Shown one piece after another: positions 8,950-17,017 of a stretch of 64,000 bases of DNA (position 1 is its first letter; each line of letters starts with the position of its first letter). This DNA is from Streptomyces sp. Tue6028. Lineage in GTDB: Bacteria; Actinomycetota; Actinomycetes; Streptomycetales; Streptomycetaceae. A program made the translations under genes and the position numbers. A model generated the notes under the pieces. It did no database searches and had not been told where the DNA came from. It was given only the letters and a program-made list of their open reading frames with translations. The stretch covers positions 97,814 to 161,813 of the forward strand of contig NZ_MLCE01000002.1 of NCBI RefSeq assembly GCF_002300165.1, written 5' to 3'.

Positions 8950-10284
8950 TCAGATCGTGTAACGCCTCAGGGCGGGGGTCACGGCGGCCAGGCCCAGCAC
9001 GGCGGCGATCACCAGCAGACCGCCGCCCGCGACCGCGGCGCGCGGTCCGAAGAGCGAGCCGACGGTGCCGTGCAGGACGTCGGCCAGACGCGGCCCGCCC
9101 ACGACGACGACCGTGAAGACGCCCTGCATCCGCCCGCGCATCTCGTCGGTCGCGGCGGACAGCAGGATCGCGCCGCGGAAGACCATGGAGACCATGTCGG
9201 CGATCCCGGCCGCGGCGAGGAACGCCACCGCCACCCACAGACTGGTGCTGAGTCCGAACCCGGTGATGGCGGCTCCCCAGGCCGCGACCGCGACGATCAC
9301 CATGAGGCCGTGCCGCCGGGCGCGGGAGAAGGTGCCCGACATCAGGCCCCCGATCACGGCACCGATGGGGATCGCCGCGAACAGCAGACCGAGCGCGAGC
9401 CCTTCGCCGTACGGCGCGTAGGTCTGCGCGGCGAGTTGCGGGAACAGCGCGCGGGGCATGCCGAAGACCATGGCGATGATGTCGGCGAGGAAGGACAGCA
9501 GCAGCACCTTGTGGACGGAGATGTAGCGGAACCCGGCGGCGACCTCGCGCCATCCCGCCCGCTTGGACGGCCCGTCGGTCAGGGGCGGCAGGGCGGGCAG
9601 CCGCACCACCGCCCACACGGTGACGCACAGGGCGAGGGCGTCGATCAGGTAGAGCTCGGGCAGGCCGATGACGGGGATGAGCGCGCCGGCGAGCAGCGGC
9701 CCGGCCACCAGGCCGGTCTGCATGACGGTGGAGCCGAGCGCGTTGGCCGCCGGCAGTTCCTCCGCCGGGACCAGCCGGGCGATGGAGGCGTTGCGCGCCG
9801 GGGAGTTCAGACCGAAGAACGCCTGCTGGAGGGCGAGCAGCACCATCAGGACGAGTACGGAGTCGAGTCCGCCGACCGCCTGCGCCCAGAACAGCAGTGA
9901 GGTGACGGCTATGCCGGTGTTGGTGACGAGGAGGAGCTTGCGCCGGTCCATGCTGTCCGCGATGGCGCCGCCCCACAGCGCGAAGACCACCAGCGGCAGC
10001 AGGCCGGCGAGGCTGGCGTAGCCCACCCAGGCCGAGGAGCCGGTGATGTCGTAGATCTGCTTGGGCACGGCGACCGCGGTGAGCTGGCTGCCCACCGCCG
10101 TGACGATGGTCGAGGACCACAGCCGGCGGTAGGCGGGGCGGCGCAGCGGCCGGGTGTCCATGGTCCACCGGCGCCATCCGCGCCGGTTCGGCGGCTGTGC
10201 CGCGGGGGCCTCCTCGTGTGTCCCGGGGCCGCTGTCCTTGCTGCTTTCGCTCGTGTCCACACTCGTCCTGATTGCTCGATACAT
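8950..10284 (-). CDS. MFS transporter, EntS-like exporter
   Basis: Inner-membrane exporter of 444 aa with about 12 hydrophobic helices after a polar N-terminal extension of about 45 residues. The TM2-3 loop has the MFS signature-like ADSMDRRKLLLVTN, and LRRPAYRRLWSSTIVTAVG precedes TM1 as in the enterobactin-exporter (EntS) branch. The substrate is not evident. It is likely co-transcribed with the downstream methyltransferase. ATG 10284 is kept; a GTG about 8 codons later with AGGA just upstream is an alternative start. Confidence 0.88.
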   Translation of the reverse strand: MYRAIRTSVDTSESSKDSGPGTHEEAPAAQPPNRRGWRRWTMDTRPLRRPAYRRLWSSTIVTAVGSQLTAVAVPKQIYDITGSSAWVGYASLAGLLPLVVFALWGGAIADSMDRRKLLLVTNTGIAVTSLLFWAQAVGGLDSVLVLMVLLALQQAFFGLNSPARNASIARLVPAEELPAANALGSTVMQTGLVAGPLLAGALIPVIGLPELYLIDALALCVTVWAVVRLPALPPLTDGPSKRAGWREVAAGFRYISVHKVLLLSFLADIIAMVFGMPRALFPQLAAQTYAPYGEGLALGLLFAAIPIGAVIGGLMSGTFSRARRHGLMVIVAVAAWGAAITGFGLSTSLWVAVAFLAAAGIADMVSMVFRGAILLSAATDEMRGRMQGVFTVVVVGGPRLADVLHGTVGSLFGPRAAVAGGGLLVIAAVLGLAAVTPALRRYTI

Positions 10285-10363
10285 CTTTCGCTTCAGGGAT
10301 CACTATGGCCGAGCGGGAACGGTTCGTGTCCTCCGGGGGACGGAACGTTCACAGAGCCGGACC

Positions 10364-10975
10364 TCAGGCCCCGGCGATCAGGAGGCCACCGGTGGCGATC
10401 ATCGTCGTGGCGACCAGGCCGTCCAGCACACGCCACGAAGCGGGCCGGGCCAGCCACCGGCCAAGCAGCCGGGCGCCGAAGCCGAGCGCGACGAACCAGC
10501 ACAGGCTCGCCGTCGCCGCGCCCAGCCCGAACGTCCAGCGCAGCGGCCCGCGGTCGGCCGCGATGGAGCCGAGCAGGAACACGGTGTCGAGGTAGACGTG
10601 CGGGTTGAGCCAGGTCAGCGCCAGGCAGGCGAGCACGGCACGCCGTCGTGAGTCCGCCGGCGCGGCCGACGGCTGCAGGGCCGAGGGCCGCAGTGCCCTG
10701 CGTGCGGCGAGGAACCCGTAGACGAGGAGGAAGCCGCCACCGATCAGCCCGACCGCGGTGAGCGCGGCGGGCCACGCCACGACCACCGCGCCGACGCCTC
10801 CGACGCCCAGGGCGATGAGGACGGCGTCGGACAGCGCGCAGATGGCCACCACGGCGAGGACCGCGTCGCGGCGGATTCCCTGGCGCAGGACGAACGCGTT
10901 CTGGGCGCCGATGGCGACGATGAGCGAGAGACCGGTGCAGAAACCTGCGGTCGCGGCGGTGAGAGCGGCTGTCAT
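10364..10975 (-). CDS. LysE/ArgO family basic amino acid exporter
   Basis: Exports lysine/arginine-type amino acids. The 203-aa protein has about six hydrophobic helices, the LysE-typical GLSLIVAIGAQNAFVLRQG near the N-terminus, and ALTWLNPHVYLDTVFLLGS in the middle. ATG 10975 (MTAALTAATAG) is preferred over an upstream ATG at 10996, which would lie inside the divergent promoter region. It is divergent from its likely LysR-type activator, the classic lysE-lysG arrangement. Confidence 0.92.
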   Translation of the reverse strand: MTAALTAATAGFCTGLSLIVAIGAQNAFVLRQGIRRDAVLAVVAICALSDAVLIALGVGGVGAVVVAWPAALTAVGLIGGGFLLVYGFLAARRALRPSALQPSAAPADSRRRAVLACLALTWLNPHVYLDTVFLLGSIAADRGPLRWTFGLGAATASLCWFVALGFGARLLGRWLARPASWRVLDGLVATTMIATGGLLIAGA

Positions 10976-11044
10976 GCCGTCGACGTTATGGAGCACATCG
11001 CCGGGAGTACAGCTAAAGATTCTTACGTAACATTAGCGCTCGTG
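10976..11044. promoter_or_regulatory. lysE-lysG divergent promoter region
   Basis: The 69-bp space is AT-richer than its surroundings. It contains the palindrome TTACGTAA (11023-11030) and a TAACAT -10-like element (11028-11033), 8 nt before a GTG at 11042 and 11 nt before ATG 11045. No Shine-Dalgarno is visible before the lysG start, so lysG may be translated from a leaderless or very short-leader mRNA. A LysG binding site is expected here. Confidence 0.55.
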
Positions 11045-11956
11045 ATGACAGATCTGCCCGTGGACCAGGTGCGCACGCTGCTCGCCGTGGTCGACGAGGG
11101 CACCTTCGACGCGGCGGCCGCGGCGCTCCATGTGACGCCGTCGGCGGTCAGCCAGCGCGTCAAGGCGCTCGAACAGCGCACCGGCCGGGTGCTGCTGATG
11201 CGGACGAAGCCGGTGCGGCCCACGGAGTCCGGCGAGGTCGTCGTGCGTTTCGCCCGTCAGCTCGCCCGGCTGGAGCGCGACGCGCACGCGGCGCTCGGCA
11301 TGGCCGGCCCCGGGGAGCCCACGCGCGTGTCGATCGCGGTGAACTCCGACTCACTGGCCACCTGGTTCCTCCCGGCACTCACCCGGGTTCCCGAGGACCT
11401 CCGCCTCTGCTTCGAACTACGCCGCGAGGACCAGGACCACACGGCCACACTGCTGCGCGAGGGGCTGGTCATGGCGGCCGTGACCTCCTCGCCGGACCCC
11501 GTGACGGGCTGTTCCGTGCGGGCCCTGGGCCGGATGCGCTATCTGCCGGTCGCGAGCCCCGGTCTCGCCGAACGGTGGCTGGGGACGGACACGCCGCTGC
11601 GCGACGTGATCGCCGAGATGCCCCTGGTGGTGTTCGACCGCAACGACGGCCTCCAGGACGAGTTCGTGCGCGCCCTGCGAGGTGGCGGCGCCGCGAGCGC
11701 GCTGCGGCACTTCATGCCCACGTCGGAGGGGTTCGTGGACGCCGTCGTGGCCGGAATGGGCTGGGGCATGGTGCCCGAGGCTCAGGCCGGACCACTGCTG
11801 CGCGCCGGGCGGCTGGTCCGCCTGGCGCCGCGCCGGATCGTCGACGTCCCCTTGTACTGGCAGCAGTGGAAGCTCGACTCCCCCGCGCTGGCGTCGGTGG
11901 CCGATGCCGTCGCCGCCGTCGCGGCCGAGACCCTCGTCACGCGGGACGGTCCCTGA
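11045..11956 (+). CDS. LysR family regulator LysG/ArgP
   Basis: Amino-acid-responsive activator of the divergent exporter, 303 aa. The N-terminal winged helix-turn-helix (about residues 5-60) includes TFDAAAAALHVTPSAVSQRV. The C-terminal two-lobed effector domain contains NSDSLATWFLPAL, a signature of the ArgP/LysG subfamily that senses Lys/Arg/His. ATG 11045 gives the family-typical MTDLPVDQVRTLLAV start; GTG 11042 is equally possible. The call is strongly supported by both sequence and gene pairing. Confidence 0.92.
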   Translation: MTDLPVDQVRTLLAVVDEGTFDAAAAALHVTPSAVSQRVKALEQRTGRVLLMRTKPVRPTESGEVVVRFARQLARLERDAHAALGMAGPGEPTRVSIAVNSDSLATWFLPALTRVPEDLRLCFELRREDQDHTATLLREGLVMAAVTSSPDPVTGCSVRALGRMRYLPVASPGLAERWLGTDTPLRDVIAEMPLVVFDRNDGLQDEFVRALRGGGAASALRHFMPTSEGFVDAVVAGMGWGMVPEAQAGPLLRAGRLVRLAPRRIVDVPLYWQQWKLDSPALASVADAVAAVAAETLVTRDGP

Positions 11957-12021
11957 ATCACCTCCGGACGATTCCTGAATCACAAGGTGCCGGACGGCTC
12001 CTGAACATCCGGGTGAGCCGG
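11950..12021. repeat. Three imperfect direct repeats after lysG
   Basis: The motif CCTGAATCAC occurs at about 11952 (including the lysG stop) and 11974. A third, diverged copy starts CCTGAACATC at about 12001. Each is followed by a CCGGACG/CCGGGTG element. Nothing else is evident in the 215-bp gap to the SpoIIE gene. Confidence 0.45.
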
Positions 12022-12171
12022 TATGTTCGCGCTGGGCACGACCGGGCGCGTCCCTGACGAGGGGTGGCGCACGACCCTGCCCCCGCACGGGCGCCGAGGT
12101 GCGGTCAGGGGCCTCGAAGGCGCATTCTTGCTGTGGTATCCCCCTGACGGTGGGCGGACGAGGGCAGACCG

Positions 12172-14712
12172 ATGACTGGGAGCGCCGAGCGTGAGGTCCA
12201 GGCGCTGGAGAACCTGGATGCCCTGCTCAGCGGGGCCGTGACGGATGCGATCCGTGCGGCTCGCGGCTTCGCGGGGGGCGTCTATCTGCGTTCGAGCACG
12301 CCGGGCCTGCTGCGGCTCGCCGTGCTCGCGGGTCTGCCGGGCCCGCTGTTCCGGCCCTGGTGGCGCATGGACGTGCACCGGCCCTTCCCCGTCGCGGACG
12401 CCCATCGGCTCGGTGTGGAGGTCCTCCTGACGGACGCGACCGAGACCATGCGCCGCTATCCCCAGCTCGCGGCGGGTCTGCCGTTCCCGTTCGGTTCGCT
12501 GTACGTCCCGGTGGTGGGGGCCTCGACGTCGTACGGCGTGCTCACGGTGCTGCGGCCGTCGGCCTCGGACGCCACCGAGGTGCTGCCGGACCGGGACAGG
12601 ATGACGGCGGTGGCGGAGGAACTGGGCGCGGCGCTGGCCGCGTTGGACAAGGACGGGCCCGGTGTCCGGTGGGACGGGGAACCGATGTGCACGCGGCCAC
12701 CGGCCGACGGTCCCACGGCGCGCTGCGTCGGGCGGTTCACCTGGGACCCGGTCGACCGCGGTGTCATCGCGGACGACGGTCTGTGGGCCCTGCTCGGCAG
12801 TGACCACGCCGGATTCACCGGAACGCCGGAGGCCCTCGCCGCGGCCGTCGCCCCCGATGACCCCCTCCTGTTCATGGCCGCCCTGCGCGAGACCGCCGCG
12901 GGGCACCCGCCGCACCACGCGATGCCGCTGTGCACCGCGAGCGGCGAGGTGCGGGTGGTGGAGCTGTGGACGTCGGGTCCGGGCCTGCTCCCGCCCTACC
13001 GGGTGAGCGGCGTCGTCGTCGAACCGGGCCCGGGCCCGGCGGCGGACCAGGCGGCGGACCTGCTGCCGGAGGCCGTCTTCGCGCTCGACCGGCTCGGGCT
13101 CATCATCTACGCCAACGAACGCGCGGCCGAGCTGCTCGGGCGTCCGCGCACGGAACTGCTCGGACGGTCCCTGTGGCAGGCGGTGCCGTGGCTGGACCGC
13201 CCCGTGTACGAGGACCATCTGCGCGGGGCGCTGCTGTCACCGGACCCCGTGCAGTTCCAGGTGCGGATCCCGCACGGGCGCCGCGAGGGCACGCCGGGAC
13301 ACGGCGGAGGCGCCTGGCTGACGCTCTCCGTGTTCCCCGGCCCGGCCAGCCTCACCTGCCGGCTCGTGCCGGTGGGGCGTGTCGCCGAGACCGCGGAGGC
13401 CGCCCCGCTCGACCCGGCCTCGGTGAAGGCCGGCCGGGACACGGACGACGAGCCGAGCAGCGGCGTCCCGACGACGGCGCCGCTGTACCGGCCCATCGTC
13501 CTCGCCATCGCGCTGACCGAGGCCGTGACGGCCCGTCAGGTGTCCGAGGTGGTGATGCGGGAGCTGCTGCCCGCCTTCGGCGGCCGTCGTCTCGCCATCT
13601 ATCTCCTCCAGGAACGGCGTCTGTACCTGGCCTGGGAGACGGGCTTCCCGCAAGGATTCCTCGCCCCGTTCGACGGGGTGGGTCTGGACGCGAAACTGCC
13701 CGGCGTGGAGACCCTCACCCACGGCCGTGCCCTCTTCTTCGAGTCGATGGAGCAACTGGCCGCGGCCTATCCGGGCATCCCGCTGGACGCCACGGAGGGG
13801 GCGCGCGCTTTTCTGCCGCTGATCGCCTCGGGACGCCCGGTGGGTTCGTGCATCCTCGGCTTCGACCGTTCCCGCAGCTTCGGCGTGGAGGAGCGTACGG
13901 TGCTGACCGCGCTCGCCGGGCTGATAGCGCAGGCCCTGGAGCGGGCGCGGCGCTACGACAACGAAGCCGCCCTGGCACGCGGGCTCCAGGAGGCCCTGCT
14001 GCCGCACCGGTTGTCGGCGCATCCCCTGGTGGAGACGTCCGGCCGGTATCTGCCCGGCACCGTGGGCATGGACGTGGGAGGCGACTGGTACGACGTCGTC
14101 GAGGCGGGCGACGGACTCGCCCTGGTCATCGGTGACGTGCAGGGGCACGGTGTGCAGGCGGCGGCCACCATGGGACAACTGCGCAGCGCGGTCCGGGCGT
14201 TCGCGCTCGGCGACCGGTCGCCGGACGAGGTGATGAGCGGTACCAACCGGCTGCTCATCGACCTCGACCCGGGCCAGTTCGCCAGTTGCTGCTATGTGCG
14301 GGTGGACCCGGTCACGGGCCTCGCCCGTGCGGCGCGGGCGGGCCATCCGCCGCCCCTGCTGCGTCATCCCGACGGGCGCACCGAGGTGCTGGACCTGCCC
14401 GGTGGTGTGGTGCTCGGGGTCGACCCGCGGGCCCGCTACCCGGTGACGGAGCTGCGGCTGGAGCCCGAGGCGGTGCTCGCCCTGTACACCGACGGGCTGG
14501 TCGAGCGGCCCGGCACGGACATCGACGACGGCATCGAGGCGCTGCGGACGATCCTGTCCCGCGCGGGCACGCCGCACGGAAAGCCGGGTGGCTCCTCGCT
14601 CTCCCGGGCCGCCGACCTGCTCACCGCACCCGCCCGGCAGGCCAGCGAGCGCCCGGACGACATCGCGCTGCTCCTCACCACGCTCAGGTCTCCGGAGGGC
14701 GGGCCCGGATAG
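12172..14712 (+). CDS. SpoIIE-type PP2C serine phosphatase with GAF and PAS sensors
   Basis: Multi-sensor protein phosphatase of 846 aa, likely acting on phosphorylated anti-sigma-factor antagonists. Order: an N-terminal GAF-like region (about 10-160), a less clear middle segment (170-285), a PAS domain (about 293-400, with ALDRLGLIIYANERAAELLG), a GAF domain (about 440-600) and a C-terminal PP2C/SpoIIE domain (about 610-843). The PP2C metal ligands appear in GMDVGGDWYDVV, VIGDVQGHGVQAA, VLALYTDGLVERPG and ERPDDIALLL. There is no kinase-like HATPase domain and no adjacent anti-sigma gene. ATG 12172 follows GAGGGCAG. Confidence 0.93.
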   Translation: MTGSAEREVQALENLDALLSGAVTDAIRAARGFAGGVYLRSSTPGLLRLAVLAGLPGPLFRPWWRMDVHRPFPVADAHRLGVEVLLTDATETMRRYPQLAAGLPFPFGSLYVPVVGASTSYGVLTVLRPSASDATEVLPDRDRMTAVAEELGAALAALDKDGPGVRWDGEPMCTRPPADGPTARCVGRFTWDPVDRGVIADDGLWALLGSDHAGFTGTPEALAAAVAPDDPLLFMAALRETAAGHPPHHAMPLCTASGEVRVVELWTSGPGLLPPYRVSGVVVEPGPGPAADQAADLLPEAVFALDRLGLIIYANERAAELLGRPRTELLGRSLWQAVPWLDRPVYEDHLRGALLSPDPVQFQVRIPHGRREGTPGHGGGAWLTLSVFPGPASLTCRLVPVGRVAETAEAAPLDPASVKAGRDTDDEPSSGVPTTAPLYRPIVLAIALTEAVTARQVSEVVMRELLPAFGGRRLAIYLLQERRLYLAWETGFPQGFLAPFDGVGLDAKLPGVETLTHGRALFFESMEQLAAAYPGIPLDATEGARAFLPLIASGRPVGSCILGFDRSRSFGVEERTVLTALAGLIAQALERARRYDNEAALARGLQEALLPHRLSAHPLVETSGRYLPGTVGMDVGGDWYDVVEAGDGLALVIGDVQGHGVQAAATMGQLRSAVRAFALGDRSPDEVMSGTNRLLIDLDPGQFASCCYVRVDPVTGLARAARAGHPPPLLRHPDGRTEVLDLPGGVVLGVDPRARYPVTELRLEPEAVLALYTDGLVERPGTDIDDGIEALRTILSRAGTPHGKPGGSSLSRAADLLTAPARQASERPDDIALLLTTLRSPEGGPG

Positions 14713-14724
14713 GCCGCGGCGCGC

Positions 14725-15711
14725 TCAGTGGGCGGCGTCCAGTCGCGCCCGCTGGTCCGCGGTCAGCTCCAGGTCCACCGCGGCCAGGTTCTCCTCCAGC
14801 TGTGCCACGGAGGACGCGCCGGCCAGCGGGACGACCGGCAGCTCGCCGCCGATCTGCCAGGCCAGGACCACCTGGTTGGGGCCGGCCCCCGTCTCCTCGG
14901 CGATCTCCCGCAGCACGGCGAGCCGCGCCGGGGTTCCCGGGTGGTCGTAGTCCGGCGGGAGCGGCTTGTCGTCCCGCACATAGGCGCCGGTCAGCAGCGG
15001 CGAGTAGGCGACGAGGCTCAGGGCGGGCTCGGCGCGCAGATAGCTGAGCAGTTCACCCGTCGCCGCGCCGAGGCTCCCCTCCGGGAACAGATCGCTCGGC
15101 ACGTCGCTCCGCGGCCGAAGGAGACTGTGGTGGTACTGCAGGACCTCGTATCCGGGAAGGCCCGCCGCCGCGGCGAGCGCCCGGGCGCGTTCCACCCGCC
15201 ACACGGCGTGGTTGCTCACCCCGAGCAGCCCGACGCCGCCCTCGGCGACGAGTTCACCGAACGCCTCCACCGTCTCGCGCGGGTCGACCGTGCGGTCCTC
15301 TATGTGCGCGTACAGCAGATCGATCCGCTCCACGCCGAGGCGCTCCCGGCTGCGCTCGGACGCCTCGCGCACGGTCTTGGCGGAGAGGCCTTCGGGATTG
15401 TCGACGTAGCCCGTACCCGGGGCGAGCGGACGTGCGCCGAGTTTGGTCGCGATGACGATCTCGTCGCCGATGCCGCGGCTGCGCCGCCAGCGGCCGAGCA
15501 GTGCCTCGCTGTGTCCGCCCTGGCTGTCGTCGGTCCAGAAGGCGTAGTTGTCCGACGTGTCGATGAAGTTCCCGCCGGCCTCGACATAGCGGTCGAGCAC
15601 GGCGAAGGACGTCCTCTCGTCCGTCCGTGAGCCGAACAGCATCGCGCCGAGCGCGAGCACGCTCACCTCGCGGCGGGTTCCCGGCTCGGTGCCGATGGTG
15701 CGGTACTTCAT
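14725..15711 (-). CDS. Aldo/keto reductase
   Basis: NADPH-dependent oxidoreductase of 328 aa with a TIM-barrel fold. The catalytic tetrad is visible: Asp and Tyr in FIDTSDNYAFW (about residue 50), Lys in VIATKLGARPL and His in LLYAHIEDRT. The cofactor region includes GASSVAQLEENLAAVDLELT near the C-terminus. ATG 15711 starts MKYRTIGTEPG. It is convergent with the SpoIIE gene, and the Nudix gene lies upstream on the same strand. Substrate unknown. Confidence 0.92.
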   Translation of the reverse strand: MKYRTIGTEPGTRREVSVLALGAMLFGSRTDERTSFAVLDRYVEAGGNFIDTSDNYAFWTDDSQGGHSEALLGRWRRSRGIGDEIVIATKLGARPLAPGTGYVDNPEGLSAKTVREASERSRERLGVERIDLLYAHIEDRTVDPRETVEAFGELVAEGGVGLLGVSNHAVWRVERARALAAAAGLPGYEVLQYHHSLLRPRSDVPSDLFPEGSLGAATGELLSYLRAEPALSLVAYSPLLTGAYVRDDKPLPPDYDHPGTPARLAVLREIAEETGAGPNQVVLAWQIGGELPVVPLAGASSVAQLEENLAAVDLELTADQRARLDAAH

Positions 15712-15782
15712 GGTGTCCCTCCCGTCCGGACCCGACGTCCTCGGGCCCGAAGGGGAGTCTGGAACTTGAAGAGCACTTCAAG

Positions 15783-16448
15783 TCAAGCCCTCTTGAACGG
15801 GCCTTCCAGAGCGGCCCATTGGAGCAGCATGATGGTCTTCGCGTCGGCGATCTCCCCGGTGCGGATCATCTCCAGGGCCCGGGCGAAGGGCAGTTCCACG
15901 ATCTCGATGTCCTCGCCCTCCTCGTCCAGGCCGCCGCCCTCGTGCGTGCGCGTGGAGGGGCCGTACGAGGCGGCGTAGAAGCTCACCCGCTCGGTGACCG
16001 ACCCGGGGCTCATGTAGACGTCGAAGACGTGGTGGACCTCGCCGACGGTGTGTCCGGTCTCCTCGACGACCTCACGGCGCACGGCGACCTCGGGGTGCTC
16101 GTCCTCCTCGTCGAGGAGCCCGCCCGGTGTCTCGACCAGCATGCCGTCGGGGTGCCCGTTGACGTACACGGGGTAGCGGAACTGCCGGGTGAGCAGCACC
16201 GTCTCGCGGCTTGTGTCGTAGAGCAGGAGCGTGGCGCCGTTGCCGCGGTCGTGGGTCTCGCGCTCCTGGGTGCTCCAGGTGCCGTCGGCGTGCTGGAAGT
16301 CGAAGCTGGTGGTGCGCTCCACGTACCAGTGGCTGGACAGCAGGCGCACGTCGCGGATCTTGACGCGCGGGTTGCCGGTCAGGTCGCGGCCGACGCGGTC
16401 GAGCCCGGTGCGGCCCCGGCGGTCCGGGGTGTCGATTCCTGCGGTCAT
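15783..16448 (-). CDS. Nudix hydrolase, nucleoside-diphosphate-sugar pyrophosphatase type
   Basis: Cleaves a nucleoside diphosphate linked to another moiety; 221 aa, the length of the ADP-ribose/GDP-mannose pyrophosphatase (NudF/NudK) branch. The Nudix box is GLLDEEDEHPEVAVRREVVE followed by ETG, with one extra residue in the loop compared with G-x5-E-x7-REVxEExG. The upstream strand LLTRQFRYPVYVNG and downstream FDVYMSPGSVTERV are typical of NudK-like proteins. ATG 16448 (MTAGIDTPDRRG) is preferred over one at 16502. Confidence 0.88.
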   Translation of the reverse strand: MTAGIDTPDRRGRTGLDRVGRDLTGNPRVKIRDVRLLSSHWYVERTTSFDFQHADGTWSTQERETHDRGNGATLLLYDTSRETVLLTRQFRYPVYVNGHPDGMLVETPGGLLDEEDEHPEVAVRREVVEETGHTVGEVHHVFDVYMSPGSVTERVSFYAASYGPSTRTHEGGGLDEEGEDIEIVELPFARALEMIRTGEIADAKTIMLLQWAALEGPFKRA

Positions 16449-16555
16449 CGCACGCGATCCGGGCAAAGGCGGGAGAAGTCGTTCATGTGCCCTGTCTACC
16501 ATCCCGGCACGAACATCGAGGCCACACCGGGGCTTCGCCCGTCTAGGCTCACGGC

Positions 16556-16909
16556 ATGGAACAGACGGAGATCATCCTGCGCGCCATCGGCGTGCTCACC
16601 GAGACCAACGCGATGGTGCGCAGGATCGCCCAGGACGAGGAATCCGGGGTCGAGTCGGCCGAGACCCAACTGGGCTCCCTCGTCACAGAGGTGTTCCCCC
16701 GCGTCGAGGTGCCGGGCGACGCGGGGCCCGCGGAGGCCGGGCAAGCCGTCGCGGACGCCTATCTGCCCGCCGCCATCTCGCTCGTGGGCGCGTTCGCGTT
16801 CCTGTTCTCCGAACTCGCCGACGTCCACGACTCGGGACGGACGGACGTCAAGACCGCCGATCTGCTGCAGGACCTCGCCCTGCGGATGTCCCGGGCGGGC
16901 GACGCGTAG
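16556..16909 (+). CDS. Hypothetical protein, helical, 117 aa
   Basis: Unrecognised small acidic protein. It starts MEQTEIILRAIGVLTETNAM and contains AYLPAAISLVGAFAFLFSEL, a moderately hydrophobic helix that could be a buried helix or a weak membrane segment. It ends in an amphipathic helix TADLLQDLALRMSRAG. No cysteine or obvious catalytic motif is seen. It is divergent from the Nudix gene with a 107-bp shared promoter space. Third-position GC bias supports it as a real gene. Confidence 0.7.
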   Translation: MEQTEIILRAIGVLTETNAMVRRIAQDEESGVESAETQLGSLVTEVFPRVEVPGDAGPAEAGQAVADAYLPAAISLVGAFAFLFSELADVHDSGRTDVKTADLLQDLALRMSRAGDA

Positions 16910-17017
16910 GCACGCCGGCGCAGCGGGGTGACCGCGCCGGCCGGCGGTACGCGGTGCCACGGCCGGCGCGGGAACGGCCGTCCCGGCGGATCCGGGACGG
17001 CCGTCCCGGCGGACGTG

